DNA of 64,000 bases from Afipia massiliensis (GTDB taxonomy: Bacteria > Pseudomonadota > Alphaproteobacteria > Rhizobiales > Xanthobacteraceae). Below, one piece after another: positions 1 through 9,749 of the stretch. The stretch's first letter is position 1. Every line of letters begins with the position of its first letter. The stretch spans positions 3,225,501-3,289,500 of the forward strand of contig NZ_LBIA02000001.1 of assembly GCF_001006325.2 (NCBI RefSeq), read 5' to 3'. The notes below the pieces were generated by a model. The model made no database searches. It saw nothing but the letters and a program-made list of their open reading frames with translations, and was not told the origin of the DNA. A program made the translations under genes and the position numbers.

Positions 1-1
1 T

Positions 2-484
2 CGTGTTGCGAAGGTCGTCAAGGGCGGCAAGCGCTTCGGTTTCGCAGCTCTGGTCGTCATCGGCGATCAGAAGGGCCGGGTCGGGTTCGGTCACGGCAAG
101 GCGCGCGAAGTGCCTGAAGCGATCCGCAAGGCGACCGAGTCGGCCAAGCGCAACCTGACGCGCGTTGCTCTGCGCGAAGGCCGCACGCTGCATCACGACA
201 TCGCTGGCCGTCATGGCGCCGGCCGCGTCTATCTGCGCGCCGCGCCTGCCGGTACCGGCATCATCGCGGGTGGCCCGATGCGCGCTGTGTTCGAGACGCT
301 CGGCATTCAGGACGTGGTGGCGAAGTCGATCGGTTCGTCGAACCCCTACAACATGGTTCGCGCGACGTTCGACGCGCTGAAGCATCAGGATTCGCCGCGT
401 TCGGTTGCGAACCGCCGTAACATCAAGGTTTCCACGTTGCAGTCCCGCCGCGTCGGCGGCGACGCGGAAGCTGTCGCGGAATAA
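2..484 (+). CDS. rpsE: 30S ribosomal protein S5, 5'-truncated by the window edge
   Basis: S5 is a 30S protein that helps maintain decoding accuracy. The reading frame is open from base 2, before any start codon, so the N-terminus lies outside the window. The visible part includes [32 protein letters not shown] and [17 protein letters not shown], which are hallmark S5 segments. It is followed by rpmD, rplO and secY in the usual spc-operon order. An internal GTG at 110 could be mistaken for the start, but the protein is clearly S5-like upstream of it. Confidence 0.97.
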   Translation, partial: RVAKVVKGGKRFGFAALVVIGDQKGRVGFGHGKAREVPEAIRKATESAKRNLTRVALREGRTLHHDIAGRHGAGRVYLRAAPAGTGIIAGGPMRAVFETLGIQDVVAKSIGSSNPYNMVRATFDALKHQDSPRSVANRRNIKVSTLQSRRVGGDAEAVAE

Positions 485-511
485 TTCACGCGCCGTTTTG
501 GAGTTTAGACA

Positions 512-709
512 ATGGCCAAGGCCGCAACGAAAACCATCAAGGTCGAGCAGACCGGTAGCCCGATCCGCCGTCAGGCTGCGCAGCGTGCGACGCTGATCGG
601 TCTGCGTCTCAACAAGATCGGCCGTGTCTCCGAGTTGCAGGATTCGCCTGCCATTCGTGGCATGATCGACAAGGTCAAGCACCTCGTCCGCGTCGTCGAC
701 GAGAAGTAA
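512..709 (+). CDS. rpmD: 50S ribosomal protein L30
   Basis: L30 is a small 50S protein, here 65 residues, which is normal length. The motif [21 protein letters not shown] and the ending [11 protein letters not shown] are typical of alphaproteobacterial L30. It starts 27 bases after rpsE stops, with a GGAG-type ribosome-binding site, and ends 11 bases before rplO, so the three genes are read as one transcript. Confidence 0.97.
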   Translation: MAKAATKTIKVEQTGSPIRRQAAQRATLIGLRLNKIGRVSELQDSPAIRGMIDKVKHLVRVVDEK

Positions 710-720
710 GGAAGCAAGCG

Positions 721-1239
721 ATGAAGCTCAATGAGATCGCCGACAACAGCGGCTCGCGCAAGAAGCGCATGCGCGTTGGCCGTGGCATTGGCTCCGGCAA
801 GGGCAAGCAGGCAGGTCGCGGCGGCAAGGGCCAGACCGCGCGTTCGGGCGTCCGCATCAAGGGCTTTGAAGGCGGCCAGATGCCGCTGCATCGCCGTCTG
901 CCGAAGCGCGGCTTCAACAACATCTTCCGGCTCGACCTGACGGAGGTCAATCTCGACCGTCTTCAGGAAGCCATCGATGCCAAGAAGCTGGACGCCAAGG
1001 CGACCGTTAACGCGGAGACGCTGGTGAAGTCCGGTCTGCTGCGCCGTTCGAAGGACGGCGTGCGTCTGCTGGGCCGCGGCGAACTCAAGGCCAAGCTGAA
1101 CATCGAAGTGCACGGCGCGACCAAGTCCGCGATCGAGGCAGTCGAGAAGGCCGGCGGAACGGTGAAGATCTTGGCACCGGCGAAGGACGCAGCCGCGCAG
1201 AAGGCTGCTGCCAAGAAGCCGAACAGGAAGGCCTCGTAA
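721..1239 (+). CDS. rplO: 50S ribosomal protein L15
   Basis: L15 is a 50S assembly protein that binds 23S rRNA. The N-terminus has the glycine/arginine-rich L15 pattern ([19 protein letters not shown]) and the conserved [18 protein letters not shown]. The protein is 172 residues, slightly long because of an Ala/Lys-rich C-terminal tail (about residues 155-172), a milder version of the tail on Adk downstream. The gap to secY is 122 bases and carries a palindromic repeat. Confidence 0.97.
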   Translation: MKLNEIADNSGSRKKRMRVGRGIGSGKGKQAGRGGKGQTARSGVRIKGFEGGQMPLHRRLPKRGFNNIFRLDLTEVNLDRLQEAIDAKKLDAKATVNAETLVKSGLLRRSKDGVRLLGRGELKAKLNIEVHGATKSAIEAVEKAGGTVKILAPAKDAAAQKAAAKKPNRKAS

Positions 1240-1245
1240 AATTCG

Positions 1246-1337
1246 GTCATGCCCGGCCTTGTGCCGGGCATCCACGTCTTTACTTCTTTGATGGCCCAAA
1301 GGAAGGCGTGGATGGCCGGGACAAGCCCGGCCATGAC
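1246..1337. repeat. Palindromic intergenic repeat, family A, copy 1
   Basis: This imperfect inverted repeat opens with GTCATGCCCGGCCTTGTG and closes with GGGACAAGCCCGGCCATGAC. The inner arms are CATCCACGTCTT and AAGGCGTGGATG. Relatives with the same arms occur at 18188, 23558, 26775 and 59444. This copy fills the rplO-secY gap inside the ribosomal operon, where it would be transcribed as a long hairpin. Confidence 0.9.
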
Positions 1338-1361
1338 GAGTTGAAAGAACCGGGATCAAAA

Positions 1362-2693
1362 ATGGCCTCTGCAGCAGAACAACTGGCAGCAAACCTCAAC
1401 TTCTCGGCATTCGCGAAGGCTGACGAGCTCAAGAAGCGCATCTGGTTTACACTGGGTGCGCTGCTTGTTTATCGGCTGGGCACCTATGTGCCGCTGCCGG
1501 GCATCGATCCGAACATCTGGAGCCAGATCTTCAAGTCGCAGGCCGGCGGTATTCTCGGTATGTTCAATATGTTCGCCGGCGGCGGTATCAACCGCATGGC
1601 GATCTTCGCGTTGAACATTATGCCGTACATTTCGGCATCGATCATTCTCCAGTTGCTGACGACAGTGTCGCCGCAGCTCGAAGCTCTCAAGAAAGAGGGC
1701 GAGTCGGGCCGCAAGGTCATCAATCAGTACACGCGCTATCTGACCGTCGTGCTTGCGACGTTCCAGGCCTACGGCATCGCTGTCGGCCTTGAGGGCGCGG
1801 GTAACGTCGTTTCCGATCCCGGCATGTTCTTCCGTCTGTCGACCACGATCACGCTGGTCGGCGGCACCATGTTCCTGATGTGGCTCGGCGAGCAGATCAC
1901 CTCGCGCGGCATCGGCAACGGCATTTCGCTGATCATCATGGCCGGCATCGTCGCCGAGCTGCCGTCGGCAATCGCCGGCACGCTCGAACTCGGCCGCCAG
2001 GGCGCGCTGTCGACGGTCCTGATTCTCGCGATCATCCTGATGGCCGTTGCGGTCATCGCACTGATCGTGTTTGTCGAGCGCGCGCAGCGCCGCCTGCTGA
2101 TCCAGTATCCGAAGCGCCAGGTCGGCAACAAGATGTTCGAGGGCCAGTCCTCGCATCTGCCGCTCAAGCTCAACACCGCGGGCGTGATTCCGCCGATCTT
2201 CGCGTCGTCGCTGCTGCTGCTGCCGACCACCATCGCCCAGTTCAACGCAGGCAAGGGACCGGAGTGGTTCCAGTGGCTGACGACGCAGCTCAGCCACGGC
2301 CGTCCGCTGTTTCTCTTCCTGTATCTCGGGATGATCGTGTTCTTCGCGTTCTTCTACACCGCGATCGTGTTCAACCCGACCGAGACCGCAGACAACCTCA
2401 AGAAGCATGGCGGCTTCATTCCGGGCATCCGTCCGGGCGAGCGCACCGCCGAGTACATCGACTACGTGCTGTCGCGTATCACCGTGGTCGGTGCGATTTA
2501 TCTCGCGATCGTCTGTCTGGTGCCTGAAATCCTGATCTCTTACGCGTCGGTGCCTTTCTATCTCGGAGGCACGTCGCTGCTGATCGTCGTCAGCGTGACG
2601 ATGGATACGGTCGCCCAGGTGCAGGGCTATTTGCTGGCGCACCAGTATGAAGGGCTGATTCGTAAATCGAAATTGAGGGGCCGTCGTAAATGA
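1362..2693 (+). CDS. secY: Preprotein translocase subunit SecY
   Basis: SecY is the channel-forming subunit of the SecYEG translocon in the inner membrane. The ATG at 1362 gives 443 residues, the normal length, beginning [17 protein letters not shown]. An in-frame ATG at 1308 lies inside the palindromic repeat and is unlikely to be used. About ten hydrophobic segments, the [14 protein letters not shown] segment, the [15 protein letters not shown] loop and [23 protein letters not shown] are diagnostic. It overlaps adk by four bases (ATGA), so the two are translationally coupled. Confidence 0.97.
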   Translation: MASAAEQLAANLNFSAFAKADELKKRIWFTLGALLVYRLGTYVPLPGIDPNIWSQIFKSQAGGILGMFNMFAGGGINRMAIFALNIMPYISASIILQLLTTVSPQLEALKKEGESGRKVINQYTRYLTVVLATFQAYGIAVGLEGAGNVVSDPGMFFRLSTTITLVGGTMFLMWLGEQITSRGIGNGISLIIMAGIVAELPSAIAGTLELGRQGALSTVLILAIILMAVAVIALIVFVERAQRRLLIQYPKRQVGNKMFEGQSSHLPLKLNTAGVIPPIFASSLLLLPTTIAQFNAGKGPEWFQWLTTQLSHGRPLFLFLYLGMIVFFAFFYTAIVFNPTETADNLKKHGGFIPGIRPGERTAEYIDYVLSRITVVGAIYLAIVCLVPEILISYASVPFYLGGTSLLIVVSVTMDTVAQVQGYLLAHQYEGLIRKSKLRGRRK

Positions 2694-3601
2694 GGTTGAT
2701 TCTTCTCGGGCCGCCGGGGGCGGGCAAGGGAACGCAGGCGCAACGACTGATTCACAAGCACGGTATCGTTCAGCTCTCCACCGGAGAGATGTTGCGTGCC
2801 GCGGTTGCAGCCGGAACGCCCGTCGGCCTCAAGGCGAAGGACATTATGGCCAGCGGCGCGCTGGTGCCGGATGAAGTCGTGGTCGGAATCATCGCCGATC
2901 GCATCGAAGAACCGGACGCGAAGAAGGGTTTTATCCTCGACGGTTTTCCGCGCACCGTGCCGCAGGCGCAGGCGCTGGACGATCTGCTCAAGAGGAAGCA
3001 CCTCAAGCTCGACGCCGTGGTCGAACTGCGTGTGAACGAGAGTGCGCTGCTCGAGCGTGTCGAAACCCGTGTCGCGCAGATGCGCGAGCGCGGCGAAGAA
3101 GTTCGCATCGACGATACGCCGGAGGTGCTGTCGAAGCGCCTGGCCAACTACCGCGCCCAGACCGAGCCGCTGGTTCACTACTATTCGGAGAAGCGCAAGC
3201 TCATCACCGTCGACGGCATGATGACCATCGAGCAGGTGACGGTGGCCATCAACCGGGTTCTGTCCGCGCTGGAAGCGGCTGATTCGGCGGCCAAGGCCGC
3301 GAAGAAAACCGCCCGGAAGACCGCCAAGCCGGGCAAGGCTGCTGGCAAGACTCCGGCAAAGGAGGCCAAGAACGCGGCTAAGAAGGCCGCCAGGAAGGCT
3401 GCCAAGGCACCCGCCAAGAAGGTCAAGAAGACCAAAAAGGCCGCGAAACCGGCCAGTAAGACTGTTAAGGGCGGTAAAAAGACCGCTGCGAAGGCCAAAA
3501 GCCGGACCTCCGGAACCAAGGCCGCGAAGACCCGAAAAGTGGCCAAAAAGGCCACTAAAAAGCGCGCTAAAGCGGTCAAACGGTTGACGAAACGCCGCTG
3601 A
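2690..3601 (+). CDS. adk: Adenylate kinase with a long Lys/Ala-rich C-terminal tail
   Basis: Adk converts ATP and AMP to two ADP in the cytoplasm. Residues 1-198 are a normal short-LID adenylate kinase: P-loop [10 protein letters not shown] (7-16), [10 protein letters not shown] (80-89) and the short LID near residues 125-165. Residues about 200-303 are an added tail made almost only of Lys, Ala, Arg, Thr and Pro, with repeated KKAA and AKKA units, resembling histone H1 C-termini. Family members are usually about 190-220 residues, so roughly 100 residues are extra. The tail is in frame with unchanged base composition and ends at a clean stop, so it is probably real. It may bind nucleic acid or ribosomes, which is an inference. 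Confidence 0.95.
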   Translation: MRLILLGPPGAGKGTQAQRLIHKHGIVQLSTGEMLRAAVAAGTPVGLKAKDIMASGALVPDEVVVGIIADRIEEPDAKKGFILDGFPRTVPQAQALDDLLKRKHLKLDAVVELRVNESALLERVETRVAQMRERGEEVRIDDTPEVLSKRLANYRAQTEPLVHYYSEKRKLITVDGMMTIEQVTVAINRVLSALEAADSAAKAAKKTARKTAKPGKAAGKTPAKEAKNAAKKAARKAAKAPAKKVKKTKKAAKPASKTVKGGKKTAAKAKSRTSGTKAAKTRKVAKKATKKRAKAVKRLTKRR

Positions 3602-3760
3602 ATACATTAATAAGCCCGCATCCAGTCGGATAGTTTCAGACGATGCCGGGCCCCGAAAGAAAATGGGGAGGGCGTCGTGTTCGCGTTTGTGGACACCCGC
3701 CCGACACAGAGACCAACAAGACAAGCCAGTCCGTGACGGACGGCGACAGGAGCGAAGACC

Positions 3761-4129
3761 GTGGCCCGTATTGCAGGCGTCAACATTCCGACCAACAAGC
3801 GCGTCCTGATCGCGCTTCAGTACATTCATGGCATCGGCCAGAAGAACGCTGCCGAGATCATGGAGCAGGTCAAGATCCCGCTCGATCGCCGCGTGTCGCA
3901 GCTGAGCGACGCGGAAGTCTTGCAGATCCGCGAAATGATCGACCGCGACTATCTGGTCGAGGGCGACCTCCGCCGCGAAGTCGGCATGAACATCAAGCGC
4001 CTGATGGACCTCGGCTGCTATCGCGGCCTGCGTCATCGCCGCGGCCTTCCGGTGCGCGGTCAGCGGACCCACACCAACGCGCGCACGCGCAAGGGTCCTG
4101 CCAAGGCCATCGCCGGCAAGAAGAAGTAA
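3761..4129 (+). CDS. rpsM: 30S ribosomal protein S13
   Basis: S13 sits in the head of the 30S subunit and contacts the P-site tRNA. The GTG start at 3761 gives [15 protein letters not shown] and a normal 122-residue protein. The C-terminal [20 protein letters not shown] signature is intact. A GACAGGAG ribosome-binding site lies just upstream. A GC hairpin without a T-tract (4150-4170) lies in the 97-base gap to rpsK. Confidence 0.97.
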   Translation: MARIAGVNIPTNKRVLIALQYIHGIGQKNAAEIMEQVKIPLDRRVSQLSDAEVLQIREMIDRDYLVEGDLRREVGMNIKRLMDLGCYRGLRHRRGLPVRGQRTHTNARTRKGPAKAIAGKKK

Positions 4130-4226
4130 TTTTCGTTTCTACCAAACCGACCCGGCCGTCATGGCCGGGTGATCACCTGAAATTCCCCAGCGTCTGGCAC
4201 CACGGACGCGCTTGAAGGAAATGACT

Positions 4227-4616
<390 letters not shown>

Positions 4617-4720
4617 TTGTTTGGACTGCCGCGGGCAATATGTGCCCGCGTTGCTTTTGAGATGCGATGACGCGGATCGCTCCGCGCCGCAAAACCTCCA
4701 ACGCCAAGAATTTGAGTGGC

Positions 4721-5752
4721 ATGGGTGAACAAGTGACGATCCAGAAAAATTGGCAAGAACTCATTCGTCCGAACAAGCTCAACGTAACGCCTGGTTCGGA
4801 TCCGACCCGTTTCGCAACCGTCATCGCTGAACCGCTTGAGCGTGGCTTCGGCCAGACGCTCGGCAACGCGCTTCGCCGCGTGCTGCTGTCGTCGCTGCAG
4901 GGCGCTGCCGTGCAGTCGGTTCACATCGACGGCGTGCTGCACGAGTTCTCCTCGATCGCCGGTGTGCGCGAGGACGTGACCGACATCGTGCTCAACGTGA
5001 AGGACATCTCGATCAAGATGCAGGGCGAAGGCCCGAAGCGCATGGTCGTGAAGAAGTCGGGCCCCGGCGTCGTCACCGCGGGCGACATCCAGACCGTCGG
5101 CGATGTTGTCGTGCTGAACCCCGATCTGCAGATCTGCACCCTCGACGAGGGCGCTGAAATCCGCATGGAGTTCACCGTGAACTCCGGCAAGGGCTACGTC
5201 GCCGCCGAGCGCAACCGTCCAGAGGACGCGCCGATCGGTCTCATTCCGGTGGACAGCCTGTTCTCGCCGGTTCGCAAGGTGTCCTACAAGGTCGAGAACA
5301 CCCGCGAAGGCCAGATCCTGGACTACGACAAGCTGACGCTGACGATTGAAACCAACGGCGCGATCTCGCCGGACGACGCGCTCGCTTACTCGGCGCGCAT
5401 CCTGCAGGATCAGCTCAACGTGTTCGTGAACTTCGAGGAGCCCCGCAAGGAGGTTGCCGCCGAGATCATTCCGGATCTCGCGTTCAACCCCGCGTTCCTC
5501 AAGAAGGTCGACGAGCTCGAACTGTCGGTTCGTTCGGCAAACTGCCTGAAGAACGACAACATCGTCTACATCGGCGATCTCGTGCAGAAGTCGGAAGCGG
5601 AAATGCTCCGTACACCGAACTTCGGCCGCAAGTCGCTGAACGAAATCAAGGAAGTGCTCGCCCAGATGGGTCTGCACCTCGGCATGGAAGTGCCCGGTTG
5701 GCCGCCGGAGAATATCGACGAGCTGGCCAAGCGCTTCGAGGATCATTATTGA
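4721..5752 (+). CDS. rpoA: DNA-directed RNA polymerase subunit alpha
   Basis: The alpha subunit dimerises to start RNA polymerase assembly and its C-terminal domain contacts UP elements and activators. The N-terminal domain includes [20 protein letters not shown]. The C-terminal domain carries [16 protein letters not shown] and [17 protein letters not shown]. Start choice is open: ATG at 4721 ([11 protein letters not shown], 343 residues) fits related proteins, GTG at 4733 gives 339, and ATG at 4667 would add 18 atypical residues. I prefer 4721. Confidence 0.96.
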   Translation: MGEQVTIQKNWQELIRPNKLNVTPGSDPTRFATVIAEPLERGFGQTLGNALRRVLLSSLQGAAVQSVHIDGVLHEFSSIAGVREDVTDIVLNVKDISIKMQGEGPKRMVVKKSGPGVVTAGDIQTVGDVVVLNPDLQICTLDEGAEIRMEFTVNSGKGYVAAERNRPEDAPIGLIPVDSLFSPVRKVSYKVENTREGQILDYDKLTLTIETNGAISPDDALAYSARILQDQLNVFVNFEEPRKEVAAEIIPDLAFNPAFLKKVDELELSVRSANCLKNDNIVYIGDLVQKSEAEMLRTPNFGRKSLNEIKEVLAQMGLHLGMEVPGWPPENIDELAKRFEDHY

Positions 5753-5843
5753 GCGAATAGGGAGTAGCGAATAGCGAATAGAAAGAAACGAGCCGCGGGT
5801 AGAGCCTTTTACTATTCGCTACTCACTATTCGCCATTCGCTCT
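5753..5843. repeat. Inverted repeat built from CGAATAG units
   Basis: In the rpoA-rplQ gap the left arm contains GCGAATAGGGAGTAGCGAAT followed by further GCGAATAG units. The right arm has the complements (CTATTCGCTACTCACTATTC, then GCCATTCGC), around a spacer of about 30 bases. The arms would fold into a long AT-richer hairpin. No second copy of this family is seen in the window. It is distinct in sequence from the GC-rich repeat between rplO and secY. Confidence 0.85.
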
Positions 5844-5921
5844 CCTGGGCGAACGCAGGCAGCCCACCTGAGCAACATGTCCGACGAACCGTCGCGGCAA
5901 GTCATCATTGAGGAATAGATT

Positions 5922-6338
5922 ATGCGTCACGGCAAGGTTCATCGGAAACTCAACCGCACTGCGGAACACCGCAAGGCCATGTTCGCCAACATGTGCGCCG
6001 CGCTGATCAAGCACGAGCAGATCGTCACCACCTTGCCGAAGGCGAAGGAGCTTCGTCCGATCGTCGAGAAGCTGGTCACGCTCGGCAAGAAGGGCGGCCT
6101 CGCGCTGCGCCGTCAGGCGATTAGCGAAATGCGCGACCGCGATCAGGTCAAGAAGCTGTTCGACGTTCTGGCGCCCCGTTACAAGGATCGTCAGGGCGGC
6201 TACACCCGCATCATCAAGGCTGGTTTCCGCTACGGCGACAACGCGCCGATGGCTGTGATCGAGTTCGTCGACCGCGACGTCGATGCCAAGGGCCAGGATT
6301 CGGGCCCGGTGCAGGAGACGTCGTCGGAAGCAGCTTGA
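5922..6338 (+). CDS. rplQ: 50S ribosomal protein L17
   Basis: L17 is a 50S protein near the exit tunnel. The N-terminal [20 protein letters not shown] and the [21 protein letters not shown] segment are diagnostic, and 138 residues is normal for this group. It closes the alpha operon as in most bacteria. Its TGA stop overlaps the TTG start of the ankyrin gene, so that gene is probably co-translated with it. Confidence 0.97.
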   Translation: MRHGKVHRKLNRTAEHRKAMFANMCAALIKHEQIVTTLPKAKELRPIVEKLVTLGKKGGLALRRQAISEMRDRDQVKKLFDVLAPRYKDRQGGYTRIIKAGFRYGDNAPMAVIEFVDRDVDAKGQDSGPVQETSSEAA

Positions 6339-7045
6339 TCTCTCAAGTAGCTGCAAGAATTTCACGGGCGGCGCATTGCGCCGCTCGTTTTGTTTTGGCC
6401 GGTTGCATCGTTGCGGTCATGATCGGAGGGACCATCGCCGTGTCCGTTGCCGATACCAGTTCGGATATTCTGATGGCCTCGGCGCGCGGAGACGCGGCGC
6501 GGGTGACAGCCTTGCTGTCATCGGGGGCGAATGTCGAGGCGCGTGATCGCGACGGCCGCACGCCGTTGCTGCTTGCTACTCATGGCAATCACGTCGAGGT
6601 GGCGCGGCTTCTGATTGCCGCCGGCACCGACGTCAACGCCAAGGATTCGATGTCCGATACGCCGTTTCTCTATGCCGGCGCGGAAGGCCGTAACGAGATT
6701 CTGAAGATGACGATTCAGGCCGGCGCAGATATCGCCAGCACCAATCGCTATGGCGGTACGGCGCTGATTCCAGCCGCGCATCACGGACATCCGGAGACGG
6801 TGAAGATCCTTCTTGGGACCGGGATCAAGATCGATCACATCAATCGGCTCGGCTGGACTGCGCTGATCGAGGCCGTGATCCTCAGTGACGGTGGCCGGAT
6901 TCACACCGACATCGTGCGGTTGCTGGTGGAGGCCGGTGCCGACGTCAACATCGCGGATCGCGACGGTGTGACACCGCTCGTTCACGCTCGCCGCCGCGGT
7001 TACACCGAAATGGCGACGATCCTGGAGCGGGCAGGCGGCAGGTAG
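6335..7045 (+). CDS. Exported ankyrin-repeat protein
   Basis: The predicted 236-residue protein starts at TTG 6335, overlapping the rplQ stop. Residues 1-40 form a signal sequence or membrane anchor (basic start, then hydrophobic [19 protein letters not shown]). From about residue 45 there are at least five ankyrin repeats, recognisable by units such as [20 protein letters not shown] and [10 protein letters not shown]. Ankyrin repeats mediate protein contacts, and the partner is unknown. The position behind rplQ suggests a ride-along on the ribosomal transcript. The terminator at 7082 follows it. An alternative ATG at 6419 would cut into the signal sequence. Confidence 0.85.
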   Translation: MISQVAARISRAAHCAARFVLAGCIVAVMIGGTIAVSVADTSSDILMASARGDAARVTALLSSGANVEARDRDGRTPLLLATHGNHVEVARLLIAAGTDVNAKDSMSDTPFLYAGAEGRNEILKMTIQAGADIASTNRYGGTALIPAAHHGHPETVKILLGTGIKIDHINRLGWTALIEAVILSDGGRIHTDIVRLLVEAGADVNIADRDGVTPLVHARRRGYTEMATILERAGGR

Positions 7046-7081
7046 CGCCGTGATGCGGTGATCTGGATTCATACGGCGAGG

Positions 7082-7109
7082 AGGCGGCGCTAATGCGCCG
7101 CCTTTTTTG
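7082..7109 (+). terminator. Rho-independent terminator of the ribosomal operon
   Basis: A perfect stem AGGCGGCGC / GCGCCGCCT with a TAAT loop is followed by a run of T. It lies 37 bases past the ankyrin-gene stop and would end the long ribosomal-protein transcript. Confidence 0.9.
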
Positions 7110-7228
7110 TTGCCGAGATATGAATGTTTCCTGTGGGGCCACAAATGCCATGAACTGCAGGACACGATCCTGCGGTGGCATTCGCGGCTTCGGGCGCCAT
7201 ATGGGGCTCCATAGCAAAGGAGCTCTCC

Positions 7229-7450
7229 ATGAAAATTGATCTTTCAGGTACAACCGCCGTCATCACCGGATCGACCGGGGCATCGGCCTCCCAGTTCGTC
7301 AGGCAACATCGCGGCACCTCGCTGATCCAGCGCTTCGCCACCGTCGATGAGATCGCCAACATGGTGGTTTATGTCAGTTCACGCGAAGCCGCGGTCACCA
7401 ACGGCGCAGCGCTGCGGGCCGAAGGCGGAATCATCCAGACGATTGCGTAA
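7229..7450 (+). pseudogene. Remnant of a short-chain dehydrogenase with the centre deleted
   Basis: A 73-codon frame begins MKIDLSGTTAVITGSTG, the Rossmann start of an SDR. It then jumps within a few residues to RFATVDEIANMVVYVSS and GAALRAEGGIIQTIA, the C-terminal end of the same family. A full SDR is about 250-265 residues, so roughly 180 residues including the Ser-Tyr-Lys active site are missing. The deletion is in frame, with an intact start, a ribosome-binding site (AAAGGAG) and a stop. I read it as a pseudogene. Confidence 0.85.
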
Positions 7451-7696
7451 GTAGAATAGCCACTCCGATTTTCCCGGTCGTCCGAAAGAATTTTCTCCGG
7501 ACGAGCGCCGAGGCGTCGTGTCGCACGCGAAAATCGGGGGAAGGAGTGCGCTGTCATACGGATGTAACACCCCTGTCGCATTCATACGGTCATGCTCATG
7601 GCTGCATTGCAACATGCTTGCTCGTCTTGTTCGCGACAGCTCTCTTTCTAGATCAAGCGGACTCGCCGCCGCTCTCATTCACTGGCTGATTTCATC

Positions 7697-8869
7697 GTGT
7701 GGACTGCCCTTTTGAACGACAGACCCGCCCACCTCTCGCCGCCGCGCTTTGAGCCGGGCGGCTGGATGCACTGGCCCGACAATGAGGATTACAGCCTTCA
7801 GTTCATGCGCGTGCTGGGGTCGGCGCAGGAGGGCGGCAGCACAATCTCGGAATGCTTCCTGACGGCGAGCCGGATCGCGGCCGGTGACGACGAGAGCTGG
7901 TATCGCGCCTGGAAGGCCATTGCCGATACCAGCAAGGTGCGCGGCGACCACGCTCGCGCCGCCGGCAATATCCATTCGGCGCTCAGCAACTGGCTGCGGG
8001 CCTCCAACTATTACCGGACCTCGGAAGTCTTTCTGAAGCTTGACGATCGTCGCCGCGCCGATGTGCTCGCGCTGATGCGGGCCTGTTCGTATCTTGTCGT
8101 CACGCATCAGCCGTCGGGCGGCGAACTGGTCCGGATTCCATGCTTCGAGGGCGGCTTCGTCGAAGCTTATTTCCTGCGCGCGCCCGGAGCGGACGCACGG
8201 GCGCCCGTCGTTGTCTGCGTCGGCGGATCGGATCACTTCAAGGATGAGCATTTGCACACGCTGCTCCGGCAGGCCCATTCGCGCGGTCTGTCGCTGTTGC
8301 TGGCTGATCTGCCGGGGCAGGGCAGCGCACCCAGGATCAAGGGAATGGTGCGATACGAGATCGAGACGGCGATCAGCTGCTGCGTGGACTATCTGATTGC
8401 GCGCGGTGATATCGACGAACAACGGATCGCTATTTTCGGCGGCGGGCTGGGCGCGGCCTATGCCTCACGCGCGGCCGGTCTCGACGACCGGTTTGCCGCG
8501 GCTGTGTGCGATGCCGGAATCTGGGACATGCACCAGCGCGTGACGGCGTCGCAATGGATGCCCGGTGACGGCGGTCAGGACACCATCGGCGACGAAATTC
8601 GCAGGCTGAAGCGACATGGCGGCATCACCAGCATCAAATGTCCGATCCTGATGACCTTCGGCGAGCATGACTGGCTGGATACTCGCCATGCCGTCGCTCT
8701 GTGCGCCGCGCTGAAGGACGAAGGCGCTGATGTGACGCTGAAGGTGTTCGCATCCGCCGAGACGGCCTCGGCGCATGGCCAGTCCGATAATCCGACCATC
8801 GGCAACGAGTTTGTCTTCGACTGGATAGCGGCCCGTCTGGCACGGGCGCTTGTGCCCGCGGACGCCTGA
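7697..8869 (+). CDS. FrsA-like alpha/beta-hydrolase family protein lacking the nucleophile serine
   Basis: The 390-residue protein has a helical N-terminal half (about 1-140) and a C-terminal alpha/beta-hydrolase fold, the layout of the FrsA / 2,6-dihydroxypseudooxynicotine hydrolase group. Core strands include APVVVCVGGSDH (169-180) and LLLADLPGQGSAP (200-212). A candidate acid is D325 (FGEHDWLD) and a candidate base is H360. The nucleophile elbow, normally GxSxG, reads GGGLG (248-252), so Gly replaces the catalytic Ser. The protein may have lost hydrolase activity or work in another way. Start at GTG 7697 is weakly supported; ATG 7765 is possible. A MarR regulator lies convergently downstream. 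Confidence 0.8.
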   Translation: MWTALLNDRPAHLSPPRFEPGGWMHWPDNEDYSLQFMRVLGSAQEGGSTISECFLTASRIAAGDDESWYRAWKAIADTSKVRGDHARAAGNIHSALSNWLRASNYYRTSEVFLKLDDRRRADVLALMRACSYLVVTHQPSGGELVRIPCFEGGFVEAYFLRAPGADARAPVVVCVGGSDHFKDEHLHTLLRQAHSRGLSLLLADLPGQGSAPRIKGMVRYEIETAISCCVDYLIARGDIDEQRIAIFGGGLGAAYASRAAGLDDRFAAAVCDAGIWDMHQRVTASQWMPGDGGQDTIGDEIRRLKRHGGITSIKCPILMTFGEHDWLDTRHAVALCAALKDEGADVTLKVFASAETASAHGQSDNPTIGNEFVFDWIAARLARALVPADA

Positions 8870-8872
8870 CGG

Positions 8873-9427
8873 TCAGTTCTCCGCGGCGATCATTTGCGCG
8901 GCCTTCGCGAGGCGGCTCTTGAGCGTTGAAAGCTTGTCGGTGAGGTCGCGGAACGTCTGTGTGGAAAAATCCGAGAACACGAGATTGTCGGCGACCACCT
9001 GCTGCGAATAGAGATTCGCGATCTGCTTGTGCGCCTTGTCGGTCAGCGACATCAGCACGACGCGGGCATCTTCCTTGGATGCAACGCGGCGCATGAAGCC
9101 GTGCTTTTCAAGGCTTTTCGTTTGAGTCGTGACGAAGGAAGGATCGACGTGAAGTTTTGTCGAGACCTCCCTGACTGAAATTCCCTTGCCCTGATCGAGA
9201 TCGTTGACCGCCATCAGGATCAGCCATTGCGGACAGGTGATGTCCAGCATTCGCGCCCAGTTGGAACGGATTTCCTCGAGATGGGTGTTGATCGAAATAA
9301 CATCCCAGATGAACTGACGGACCAGAGCATCGTCTGGTCCCATCGGAGTCGCGTCGTGCGCCGTGCTGCGCGGGCTCGCAATATGACGTTGAGATGAAAT
9401 TTTCTTGGCGGGGAGTCTGCCAGCCAT
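8873..9427 (-). CDS. MarR-family transcriptional regulator
   Basis: The 184-residue protein has a winged-helix core: LDITCPQWLILMAVNDLD, then KGISVREVSTKLHVDPSFVT as recognition helix region, then LEKHGFMRRVASKEDARVVL as the wing. MarR proteins are dimeric repressors or activators, often relieved by phenolic or aromatic ligands. The first 29 residues are basic and unlike the family, so translation could begin at the internal ATG near 9343. It is transcribed toward the hydrolase gene (3 bases between stops) and away from the porin. Control of either neighbour is an inference. Confidence 0.85.
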   Translation of the reverse strand: MAGRLPAKKISSQRHIASPRSTAHDATPMGPDDALVRQFIWDVISINTHLEEIRSNWARMLDITCPQWLILMAVNDLDQGKGISVREVSTKLHVDPSFVTTQTKSLEKHGFMRRVASKEDARVVLMSLTDKAHKQIANLYSQQVVADNLVFSDFSTQTFRDLTDKLSTLKSRLAKAAQMIAAEN

Positions 9428-9749
9428 TTATTTTCTGCCTTGTCGAGGGAATGCAGGAAAATATGCCAGCCGTTCACTCATTGCAATCGCCGGATCTGTC
9501 ATCCCACTGACATGATGTTGCGAGGAAAGCACATGATCGCGGCCAAATAAAAGCATGATTAAATCAATTATTGTAATCAACTGATGCTTGCAGGCATTGT
9601 CGCCCCGTCAGCCGGAGACGTCGGGTGACTCGCTGGTGATCTCGCCCGGAAGGCGAAGCAACCGGCGGTAAGCGGGGATCAAGGGGCTGTGGGGTGGCTA
9701 ACGCCACGGGAAGCGGACCTTTCCTCAATTGAACAATTTTGGAGGTTTT
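9428..9749. promoter_or_regulatory. Divergent intergenic region between the MarR gene and the porin
   Basis: These 322 bases contain no gene. The stretch around 9530-9590 is AT-rich (TAAATCAATTATTGTAATCA) and is the likely promoter zone. A GTGGCTAACGCCAC hairpin (about 9694-9707) lies in the porin leader. A strong GGAGG ribosome-binding site (from 9741) precedes the porin ATG at 9750 and decides that start over an in-frame TTG at 9729. Confidence 0.55.

Noticed and set aside
2627-4072. 481-codon minus-strand frame across adk and rpsM
   Set aside because: Antisense to two conserved genes; its character comes from the Lys/Ala tail of adk read backwards.
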